Assembly (NCBI GenBank): GCA_947034895.1
Contig: OX344763.1
Location: forward strand, 18,383,001-18,447,000
Reading direction: 5' to 3'
From: Rhytidiadelphus loreus
Lineage: Eukaryota; Streptophyta; Bryopsida; Hypnales; Hylocomiaceae
Length of the DNA: 64,000 nt
The notes below the pieces were generated by a model. It was not told the origin of the DNA, searched no databases, and saw only the letters and a program-made list of their open reading frames with translations. The position numbers were made by a program, and so were the translations under genes. Each line of letters opens with the position of its first letter. The first letter of the stretch is position 1. Below, piece by piece: positions 54,477 to 64,000 of the stretch.

Positions 54477-55157
54477 CTTCCCGAGGGTATCAAAGAACTA
54501 AAGTCTCTCACACGCTTGGATTTGCGAAGGTGTTTATCCTTGATGCAACTTCCCGAGGGTATCAAAGAATTGAAGTCTCTCACACGCTTGGGTTTGACGG
54601 GGTATTCATCCTTGATGCAACTTCCTGAAGGTATCGAAGAACTGAAGTTTCTCACACGCTTGGATTTGTCATGGTGTCCATCCTTGACGCAGCTTCCCGA
54701 GGGTATCAAAGAACTAAAGTCACTCACAAGCTTGGATTTGCGAGGGTGTTTATCCTTGATGCAGCTTCCCGAGGGTATCAAAGAACTAAAGTCTCTTACA
54801 CGCTTGGATTTGGAAGAATGTTCATCCTTGATGCAACTTCCCGAGGGTATCAAAGAACTAAAGTCTCTCACACGCTTGGATTTGGTAGGGTGTTCATCCT
54901 TGACGCAGCTTCCCGAGGGTATCAAAGAACTAAAGTCTCTCACACGCTTGGATTTGCGAGGGTGTTCATCCTTGACGCACCTTCCCGAGGGTATCAAAGA
55001 ACTAAAGTCTCTCACACTCTTGGATTTGCAAGGGTGTTCATCCTTGACGCAGCTTCCCGAGGGTATCAAAGAACTAAAGTCTCTCACACGCTTGGATTTG
55101 ACGGGGTGTTCATCCTTGACGCAACTTCCCGAGGGTATCAAAAAGCTAAAGTTTCTT
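51123..55157 (+). repeat. 72-bp LRR array of NLR-B: 56 units in register
   Basis: From the opening Leu at 51123 to the equivalent Leu at 55155 is exactly 56 x 72 bases, with no frame-changing indel. Super-repeats are visible: the marker unit CGAAGGTGTTTATCC occurs at 52581, 53373 and 54525, that is 11 and 16 units apart, followed each time by the same series of variant units (LGLTGYSS, SWCPSLT, RGCLSL, EECSSLM). Confidence 0.95.
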
Positions 55158-55211
55158 ATGGATTTGGATTTACAAGCGTATCATTATAGGAAATTTGGGC
55201 CCTACATATAA
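54477..55211 (+). pseudogene. In-frame remainder of NLR-B beyond the nonsense codon
   Basis: The frame continues open after the TAG through about nine and a half LRRs, ending GIKKLKFLMDLDLQAYHYRK and FGPYI, TAA. No other disruption is present, so a single C-to-T change accounts for the truncation. It could be a recent mutation, a null or alternate allele, or a site of readthrough. Confidence 0.85.
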
Positions 55212-57072
55212 CTGATAGAGTATACGAAATTGTGCAATGAGAGGAATAAAATCTTTTAAAAAATGAATAAAAATAAAATAAAATGGGGTCGTATGATGAG
55301 CTAGTGAACCATTCTAGATTAGAGACTAAAAAAGAATATGTTAATTTTCTTTCCCCTTAAATCTCTACATCTACCAAAAGCGAAATGGCCTTGTGGAGAT
55401 CCCAATTATTCTAAACTATCAAAGTATTGTAGTTATTTATACACTTAGATTTGCTAGGGTGTTTGTCCTTGATTCATCTTCTAGAAAATATTAAAGGCTA
55501 GAGTCTCTCAACCATGCATTTTGATTGGTGAGAGGGTTTATCCTTGAGGGAGTTTCTAAAGTGCTTGAAGAGCTCAAGTCTCTCATGTACTTGGATTTTG
55601 TCATCATGTTTTGCATTTAATGAGACTTCAAATAGTGTCCTTGACTTATTTACAATTTCTTTCTAGGTATTCGATGGAAGTTGTTTTATATACTTCATGA
55701 AATTTTAAACAATTCTTGTTTAAAAAAAAATTGGATTTAGTTCAATCTGAAACCTTTTTACAAGAACATGGAAGTAGTAGTCAAGTTCTTTATTATTTTT
55801 TGTCATTTTAAAATTCTTGCATTGCATATAGATTGCAAAACTAGGTTGATTTATGTTTTCATGGACATTTTAGATCAATGAATGATGATTTAATGTGCTT
55901 GATGGACATGAAGATTTACCAATGATCATTTATATTGAAATACTTTTATAGAATTGTCGTTGATTCAATTAGAGTAGTTGGGTGATAGTTTGTTATAATG
56001 TACCATTTTTTTTGTCAAAGTGCACCTCTATATATGCATTGGCTAAAGAACTTTGAAAATTCATACTACTAAATGCGCATTGAATTTTGGATAGAAGCAA
56101 ATTTGTTACCACCGAGGTGTTTCCAAAGTACATAATTACATTGAAAACATCAATAAAAAAATATCTACACTGAGTAAATGAGGAAATTTATACAAAACGA
56201 TTGCTTCATCAATGTGCATCGTCCATTCATACACACTAAATTTAGAGATCTCATTGATGACAATTGAAAAGAAAATTGGTTTATTAATATAGATGTTTAC
56301 TTTCACAAGGATTGTATTTTTCATATTCATGCAATTTTAGAATTTTTCTCACATTTTTATATTTAACTTTGATATACAAAATCTTAGATTGGATTTAAAA
56401 GATTTTTAAATGCGTATTTTCACTTTTATTTCTTTCCAATGTGCATTTTTTACAAATCATGAAGTGGAAAATTCTTCAACTTTATTAAATAAAGATAATG
56501 AATCAGTTGTGGCACAATGGGGGAGATTTTCTAGTAAAATTTTGGTGCATAGATGTATCACTTAGGGGAAACTTGCACAATTCTAGTACTTCGTGCATAC
56601 CATAGTAGATGACAAAAATTAGTACCTTCTAGTGTGAATCACCCAATTACTTTTAGAAAGCTATGAGCATAGAAACTTCGATTGAATATTCATTATATAT
56701 AATTAATTAAAATGTCTTTCATCAAGAATTGAACCCTATTTTCATTTGACTAGTGGTTTGATTATTTTAGCACTTGTGAGTTTTAACCCCTAAAATTATT
56801 TCATGTTTAGAGGCCCAAAACAACTTCAAAATACTCGTGTCCAAAGTAAAGTCAAAATCTTCATCAATATTTATTATTAAACAAATCCAATTGTAGGATC
56901 CTTTGTTCAACTTGTTCAAGTACATTGTATCCAAATTCTAAAGTGAATATCTCCACCAATTGCAAGTTCAATGTGCCTAAACTTGAAAATGTAGGCTTTT
57001 CTAGACCCACTAAAAGGTGAAGTTTTGTATTTTAACATTTAAAAAACAAGTTGATTATATATAATTTAACCC
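55212..57072. other. 3' flank of NLR-B, gene-free
   Basis: Collinear with 26415-28280 at high identity, including the degraded LRR-like remnant near 55440-55600. No gene. Confidence 0.5.
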
Positions 57073-59397
57073 AGAAAAATCTCATATTCATTCTTTTTAA
57101 AATTCTAAAGTGGAAGGTGTTACTAAATGAAAGATAAAATTAATATGCTTATAACTTTTGGAAGAATTTGAGAATTGTCGATTCCAATGGTGAGAATTTT
57201 CTAGTAAAATAATAATAATAATAATTTATTTTTTTAATTTTTATTTGAAAATCTTCAAAATTGAGGGCAAAAGACGACTTCATATGTTTTTTTACCTTCA
57301 TTGCTTGCAAAGTAAAACTTCTCATAACTTGTACCTCATGATTTGAAATTCAATGGTTCAAATGTTTTTGAGTACGTATCATCTATACAATGCCCAAAAA
57401 ATCATTAATATTTTTTTAGAATATATTTTTTGTTGCATGGCTTGACATTGGGAAATCTTAAAACTTTTAATTTTTGCAATATTTATTGTCCAAATGACAT
57501 AAAACAAAGCTTCACATGTAGATTATAATGAGGAGCATCCATTTCATAAAATTCATGCAAAAATTCCAAATTATAAAGTCAATAGAGCTTGCTCAAGTTT
57601 TCAAAAAGCCCAAAGTGGGCTCCTTGATCCTCTAGGGATTAGCACTAGTAGAAAATCAAGATTCTATGACTACATTCTTGGTTGTTTAGGATGTCAACAA
57701 CTACCACAATGTGTTGGTGTTTGGAATCATTGTAGACTAGTCATTTCAAGTATTCTAGTTGTATATTGTAGAGGACCAAAGGGTTATTCTTTTATCTTTA
57801 CAAACTTAGAAGATCATTAATATGAGGAGGACATGAGGACATAAGCTAAGTGAGTTACCAAATGTAGTCACAACTTAGAAGTTGTGTCTACCCTTCCAGA
57901 CTCACACAATTACACTTGGTAAGCAAATTTCTTTCATGCTTATAGCTGCTAACTATTTTGCAACTATAGTGATACTATATCTACATGACAATATAATACA
58001 AGTTATTAAATAGAATTTTTTATTTTTTTATTTTTGTCATCTTTTGTTTTCATTTTTTAAAATTCATAGATGGTATCACTTTTTATTTGTTTGCATGCAA
58101 TTGGCCTATGTATGTAGGTGAGCCTGTCCGTTGTTATTTTGGACTCAAAATTGTTTTTGTTTTTGCACCACATTTATGAGAGTTTTTCACCACATCAAAC
58201 AAAAAAAATCCTTAGAGTTGGTTGGTGGGGAGTGTATGGGAACCTAACCTAGTTGCCTTCCAAGCAATGAACTCCAACGATAATTTTGGTCAAATCACTC
58301 AAAATGCCCGAAAAGCTCTAGAGCAAAAATTGGGGCAACACACCAAAAATCCCTAGAATGCTACTTCCTACCCACACTATCATGCAACATCTACCCTAAG
58401 AGCCTAAGGCACATTCTATGCCTAATTTGCCTTCAAAATCACACTTATCATGGTTAATTACTAAAATAAGTCAAATTTACTACTAGATTTATTTTCAACT
58501 TTTGGATAAATGCTCCAAATGAAAAACGGAGTATGCCATTGGCTTCAAAAGGCCCAAACTCATTGGGAGCACCTCTCACCTCATACTTCCAGGTCATTCG
58601 GAGTTGTAAAAGTCACAACTTGCAAATCACCAAAATAAACAAATGTAAAAATCCATATGATGGAATTTGAACTTTTCAAAGATTTTGACTTGCCTAAAGT
58701 GGTTGGAGGGATTGTGGAAGCAAGAAAAAACTCCTCTTTCACTTTGTCTAAATGTCATGTGTTCTTGGGGCTCTGACCAATGCCTTGAATTCATTTAAAA
58801 TCCACCATAAATAGTCGGTGTTGTCCGTTCAGGTACTTGATGATGTCGGAAGGCCTTGAAACTTATATGAGCATGTTATTATCACCAAATACGTTGTTCA
58901 AATTTTTATTGAAATTTTACCACAACTTAGGTATTTTCTAAAAATTTATCAAGGTTGGTTTAAGTAGTTGATCTTTTGAAATCTACACTTCTACTATTCA
59001 AAAATATCCAAAATTCAACGGTTGACCTCTAGAGGGCTCTATGCATTTAGTGAAAGCTCATATTATGGCTTTGCACTTATTCCAAGAAGGCTTACAATTT
59101 ATTACCTTCTATGGAATTAGGTGGTTTCAAAACCTTTTGATTTCGAGAGTCAATTGTACTATTGGACTCCTAGTGTGATTTTACTCTCAAAATACTTGAC
59201 GTAGTCTTCAAATGCTTTTCTCTTTGTGGTGCTTGAATTTTTCACCTAGAAAGCTAACAATTCAATTTCTACATGGCTTCCACAATGATGAGTAACTCAA
59301 GTTTGTGTCCCTTACAAGTATAGCTAGGACTAAAGGGAATTTACTCCTCTTTTAGCTACAAATTTTCACATACACTCATAGTTTTGGGTGTCAATTG
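57073..59397. other. 2.3 kb present in block B only
   Basis: It begins right after TTAACCC at 57066-57072 and ends before TATGTTAAAAAGG. In block A these two flanks are joined by ten bases. It is AT-rich, with a CACTAGTAGAAAA motif at 57653 and decayed repeat text. No gene. Block A probably lost it (see findings). Confidence 0.55.
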
Positions 59398-60099
59398 TAT
59401 GTTAAAAAGGTATTTATCAGATATTCTATTAACTTAGAGCATCTAACCTATCTACAAGTATGTTTTTTGGAATATTTTAGGTATTTTGAGTTTTTATAGA
59501 CAAAATACTACATTGGTATGTATTTCACCTATTATGATTAAACACTCTTTTTAGGGATTTTAACCTATAATAATTGACCATAAGATGTAAAATAAAAACA
59601 AAAAACAAAACTATGAGTCCCAAGTGACAAATTGGGGGCTCACAATGGCCTATAATAGTACTTTGAAATGCTAAATCCACCTACACGAAGTAGCCGGAGT
59701 TAGCAAGCTAGCTCAAAAGTGTAAGTTCCCCTCAGTGAAACTAAAGGATAGTAGGTTAGATTTATCTTCCAACAAGATGAGTGCCCTTGACATGCCAATT
59801 AATTGATTATTGGCTTATTGCTTACTTACTTGGTCAGGGTTGTCTTGTCTGACATATTTTTGGTTTTTGGGGTCATGTATGACGTTTGATGTTGCGTGTT
59901 GCATGTCACTAAGTGTCAAGTTTACTTGACATTGTGTCATGTTGGGATAAAAAGATTTACCCCCCTAATAAATGAATTTTGCCTACATGGCAAGGTTTAT
60001 AGAATGACGTGGAAAGCCAACTTGGGCACTACGGGTAGAGGTGCTTGCACTTCAACCTTAGGCAACTGCAGATGGGGGCGCATTGTTGTGATGCGTCTA
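59398..60099. other. Gene-free flank, collinear with 28291-28992
   Basis: High identity to block A. The conserved 70-codon frame at 59896-60108 runs into the inverted-repeat element and is not supported as a gene. Confidence 0.45.
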
Positions 60100-60355
60100 C
60101 TACACTAAATAGTGAAATTAGGTTGCCTTAACAATTAGGTTGCCTTACTTCAAGAAAATCACTTTACAAGCCAACCAATCAACAAATATATCTACTATTT
60201 TTTTTGTTTGTACACATAGAGGTTCATAAGTCCCAGATGCATAAATTTTTAATTCAAAAAAGTAGTAAATTCTTGTAAAGAAACAATACATATTTACATA
60301 GTGTAGAATGTTGAGAAATTAGTGTGGGGCAACCTAATTTCACTATTTAGTGTAG
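60100..60355. mobile_element. 256-base element with perfect 28-base inverted ends (block B)
   Basis: Same as 28993-29248. The arms are 60100-60127 and 60328-60355. Confidence 0.75.
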
Positions 60356-60887
60356 TTAAAAGTAGACATCTATATATTTTTGGATTAGTTAACTCAAAAA
60401 TTTATTTTCAAGTTAGCTTTTACTTTAACTTATTTTATTTAGTAGGCTACAAAGCAATATATAAAGAGGATAATGAAGGCATATAAATATGAGGAGGGAT
60501 GGATATAAAGGGGATAGGAAAGATATATTATATAAATGGAAGAGGAGGGAGGATAGTTATTATTGTTATGGTAGAAGGAGATATGAAGGCAATTGTATAG
60601 ATATGAGATATATTTGATGCGGGAGGTAGGTATGAAAGGAGGTAGTAAGTAAATTGTTGAGAGTTATGAGGATTTTATCTTAGAACTTGTCATAATGCAG
60701 TAGCCAAACTTGAGAGGGATTCAAGAACTACCATGTATCGTCCAAGTTTTGGGAGTTTCATGTTCAATGTAAGGTTTTGTGGAGGTTGATATTTCAAATA
60801 AAAATATATATTTGGATTCTTGATAGAAATTAGGAAAAAAAATTTACCACACATTGAAAGAGTTTTCAGGCCATTAAGAGACCTTGA
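60356..60887. other. Gene-free stretch
   Basis: Collinear with 29249-29797. Purine-rich tracts, no gene. Confidence 0.4.
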
Positions 60888-61113
60888 GTTCTCCGACGTT
60901 CCCGGACTGTGGGAACGTCGCAGAACTAGCAGTCCGACCTGGCACAGAGACTACCAAGTCGGACTACATCAATGAATTAATTTAAAAATATTTTTTAAAT
61001 AAAATTTTTAAATAAAATTTTTATTTTATTTTATTTTATTTTATTTTATTTTTTAATAATTACTTAATCAGACTGTCCGGCCATGGTTTGCAGCATGGGG
61101 AACCATGGCCGGA
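60888..61113. repeat. Three GC-rich hairpins flanking an AT tract (block B)
   Basis: The same three stems as at 29798-30033. Here the third stem is perfect (CCGGCCATGGTT / AACCATGGCCGG). The AT tract between has changed into AAATAAAATTTT and TTTTA repeats. Confidence 0.8.
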
Positions 61114-62922
61114 AGGTCTCTCACAGGCCTCATTTCTCCCCTAATGACTAGAAGCCCCCAAATGACTAGCTTCCACCGGAACTAGAGCCGTGCAGACGCT
61201 AACTTGGGGTGAAATTTGGATGAGGTTTTGCACTCTGGATGGACGTTTGCAATCCGTGAGAGGTGGTTCCAGCTTGGAATGCCCTGCATGGCATTCTCTT
61301 GCCTGGTTCAATGTGTTGACTTCATTAATTTTTGGGTTCCTTGGCTCAACTATTGTACCTGGGGCTCAACAATACTTGATTAAAACAATCTAATTAATAT
61401 TATTTGCTTAATTTATTTTTTGAACAATCGGATATATTAAAAAAATTATTAATATTATTTAATTAAAATGTCAAGGCCTTTTTTTAATTTGATTAAGAAA
61501 ATCTAATTTAATTTATTTTTTTAATTTATTTTCTGTAATGAATATGGATAACATGCACTACGAGGTGGTATAATTTCCATTATTTGATTCTAAGTATTTT
61601 GAAAAACCTATTTCAAAGTTTCAACAAATGTATTCAAGAGAATTTGTTTGAGTCTATTCATTGTTCAGAGTGAACAAAAGCACGTTGAGGTAGTCTGCTA
61701 TTCAAGCAACCATTTGGCTTTTGGGAGAAGCTAAACTCCTTGAAATAATTTTCAATAAATTTTCTTAGGAAGAAAAAAGGAATTGGCATCTAACCCAAGT
61801 CGTTTCATATTTTTTGGACCTTTGAAGAATTAGTTACAAATTATTGAAGTTGAAATGCAATAGTCACAAAAAGCAACCACCTCTGGGAATGTACACTACT
61901 GGTACATTAGACTTACAAAAAATACCTATGTATCATGAGCGCTTTTAGAGCTCATATGAGTAATGCTAACGCTAACCTTAAAGGGTTAGTGCTAATGACT
62001 TTGTTTTTTCTTCATTTTGGAGCATTGTTTTCATTTTCACACTTTCAATTATTTAGAATCTTTATGTTCTTCTTCAAAGGTAATATATCAAAATGAATCC
62101 AAAGATGTTAAATTTCACTCCAATGGACCACTTGGGCGCATTTTTCCATTGCTCCAAAATACGTCATAAAAAATATTCTTTCTCTTATTGTTTCTTGTTC
62201 TATTCAAATTTGAATGACATGATGAATCTCATATTAAAAAGTCTTACATTTAACAAATACAAAATTTTATTTCATCATCCTAAATGACTCCATCTTCTCA
62301 ATCATTTATGCACCTAAATGAATGACTTAAAGTGAATATGAACTCTAAGTAGAACCATCTTGATCATTTATTTTTATATAAATAGGGCATGTTTACCTTG
62401 AATTAGGTTCCTTGTTTTGTTTTCTTTGTTTTGTCTAATACGGTAAGATCTTCCAAATTGTATGTTCCCGAGTCGCATTCGTAGTACCAGTGGGAAGCTC
62501 TCTACAAGGAGGTATATATAGGCTTAGTTTTGTTGTATTTGGACATATGGTGTGAAAGTCATGGATTTTTGTATTATTTTTGTCATTATAATAAATTGAA
62601 TTAAAATTATGGATAAATTATTCTAAAAAGCTAAAGCTAAAGCATGGGGAACAAATGAAAATACAAGAAACAGCTAGGAGTCACACTAGTTCTTATTAAA
62701 TGACATTTTTAGTATAAATAGAAAATGCCTTTTATATTATAGTAAACTATTGAAAGAAATTTTATTTTTAAAAGTAAAAAGAATTAGTGTAGATACTCCT
62801 ACAAATATATATATTTTCTTGTCAATCTTCATTTGTGAACCAATTTATTTTATAACTAGTCATTGCGATATTTTTATATTATAGAATTTGTGCATTTATT
62901 TTATTGTTGTCCTATACTTACA
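61114..62922. other. Gene-free AT-rich stretch, collinear with 30034-31856
   Basis: It includes a truncated AGGTAGTC-type element at about 61688-61980. No gene. Confidence 0.4.
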
Positions 62923-63079
62923 ATGGATTTTTCTATGTACAACGAGCTTGCAAATTTTAATGATTCTAATGAGCCTTTAGAGGATGATTTTGTGAATCAA
63001 TTTCCTAAGCTCATAGATGAAGAAGAAGAAGAACTTTACATAGCTGAAGAAGATGTTAGGATTAATCCCTTTTTTTTAT
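62923..63079 (+). pseudogene. 5' fragment of the MULE/FAR1-like gene, block B, cut by a CACTA element
   Basis: The ATG at 62923 opens MDFSMYNELANFND as in block A, then the acidic run and VRINPFF. The T run is longer here, and homology stops at 63080 where a CACTA terminus begins. The rest of the gene is not in the window. Confidence 0.65.
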
Positions 63080-64000
63080 CACTACAACAAAAGCAATGTT
63101 TTATGACTGCAAAATATGACTGTAGTGAGTCATAAAATCAAAAAATATGATTGACGTAGAAATCACTGTGGATGTTTTGCAACATTATTTGATCTAGTCA
63201 TTACCTACGAGTTGCTTTGACAAGAGTCATATTGATAGTCATATAAACTTGGAGATATAATTAGCTATATTTTGCCAACGTGGCGTATATGTTGACTATC
63301 ATTGGGGGCTTGACTTTTTCTTGAGCTATCGGGGCAAGGAAAAAAAAATCCTACGTGGCATATGATACTCTATAGTCATATTTTTTGTTGATGTGGAATA
63401 TGACTGCGATGAGTCATTTTTTTATTGATGTGAATTATAGAATATGATTCTTGTGAGTCATATTTTTTGCTATGTGGAAAATGACTCTCATAAGTCATAT
63501 TTTTGAATGATGTGGAATATGAAGATGACTCTCGAGAGTCATATTCTTGGCTAATGTGAAATATGACTCTTGTGAGTCATATTTTTGGAATTCATGTGGA
63601 TGTCATTAGTAATTTTGTGACTAACTATAATTATATTTTGGAATGTGCAAGGTCATATTTTGACACATGTAAGTATGAGCATTATATGACTATATTTTGG
63701 CCAATGTATATTGTGAAATGTGACTCAAGCAAGTAATATTTTGAATAATTGAGAGTCACACTTTTAAATTTTGTGTGTACTTTGTGATTGGGGTGATTGA
63801 GGTCCAAAATATCTTTAATTACAAACTACAATTACATTTTTCATGCATTTTAAATGAACTCATACACACACTAGTAGAAAAAATCATGTCCAAATCAACA
63901 ATTGTAGACAAAAAAGTGATGGTTTTAGTTGTTGATTTGGACGTGTTGATTTGGACATTCTGTAACTAAAAAGTGTTGATTTGGACATCCAAATTGACAC
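63080..64000 (+). mobile_element. Left end of a CACTA (En/Spm) transposon, incomplete
   Basis: It begins CACTACAACAAAAGCAATG, a typical CACTA terminus. The next 600 bases hold many near-palindromic subterminal motifs of the type ATATGACT...GAGTCATATTTT (for example at about 63113, 63400, 63440, 63490, 63530 and 63560). The other end lies outside the window, so the target duplication cannot be read. No transposase frame is seen yet. Confidence 0.75.
63869..64000 (+). mobile_element. Second CACTA-type terminus nested in the first
   Basis: CACTAGTAGAAAAAATCATG at 63869 is followed by TTGATTTGGAC / GTCCAAATCAA motifs in both orientations (about 63887, 63935, 63947, 63975), a different subterminal repeat from the enclosing element. 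It runs off the window. Confidence 0.6.

Larger units (their letters stand above)
39420..63079. repeat. Block B of the tandem segmental duplication
   Basis: Collinear with block A (see 15345-32060). B carries extra insertions (about 39.5-40.6 kb, the MITE cluster at 41.3-42.4 kb, a 1.58 kb element at 44.1 kb, and 2.3 kb at 57.1 kb) and a much longer LRR array. B's homology is cut at 63080 by a CACTA element. Confidence 0.8.

Noticed and set aside
53177..55141. 654-codon antisense open frame (and 24687-26291, 51311-52351, 52385-53143)
   Set aside because: Pure by-product of the 72-base periodicity of the LRR array; every unit repeats the same meaningless peptide (RDFSSLIPSGSCVKDEH). No independent start context or domain.
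1..64000. tRNA, rRNA, CRISPR or bacterial operon features
   Set aside because: No GTTCRANYC-type B box in a cloverleaf context was noticed. The regular 72-base array is protein-coding LRR, not a CRISPR.

Overview
The window looks like nuclear DNA of a land plant. It has AT-rich intergenic DNA packed with small inverted-repeat transposons, a GT-AG split gene for a small mitochondrial-type protein, and two intronless disease-resistance (NLR) genes with an RPW8-like N-terminus. I cannot place it below land plant. There is no operon structure, and I saw no tRNA, rRNA or CRISPR.

Layout. 1-676 (minus) is the N-terminal part of an unidentified, probably organelle-targeted protein that runs off the window. 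677-6320 is mostly repeat-derived, with a few weak exon-like pieces. 6986-8343 (plus) is a three-exon gene for a 100-residue protein, probably a complex I accessory subunit. 8344-15340 is AT-rich and repeat-derived.

From about 15.3 kb to 63.1 kb the window is dominated by a tandem segmental duplication. Block A (about 15.3-32.1 kb) carries NLR-A and block B (about 39.4-63.1 kb) carries NLR-B. In each block the order is: old transposons, a GC-richer tandemly repeated unit of about 0.9 kb, a 1.5 kb leader region, the NLR, a 5-8 kb non-coding flank, and a broken MULE/FAR1-like gene. The two NLRs align without indels over 610 codons and then enter an array of exact 72-bp (24-residue) leucine-rich repeats. 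NLR-A has 18 repeats before its stop, plus a broken tail to 21. NLR-B has 46 before a single nonsense codon and 56 in the full frame. Their RPW8-like domains differ almost only by amino-acid changes (about 35 replacement codons against 4 silent), while their NB-ARC domains are nearly identical.

Comparing the two blocks gives filled and empty insertion sites, so several DNA transposons can be classed by target-site duplication. I see TTAA elements with CCC...GGG ends (piggyBac-like), TA elements with AGGTAG ends (mariner-like), a TAA element (PIF/Harbinger-like), MITEs with 9-10 bp duplications (Mutator-like), and CACTA-type elements with a 3-bp duplication. Many are nested one inside another. 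The strongest items to follow up are the expanding LRR array with its terminal nonsense codon, the selection signature in the RPW8-like domain, and the TTAA-specific nested MITE families.
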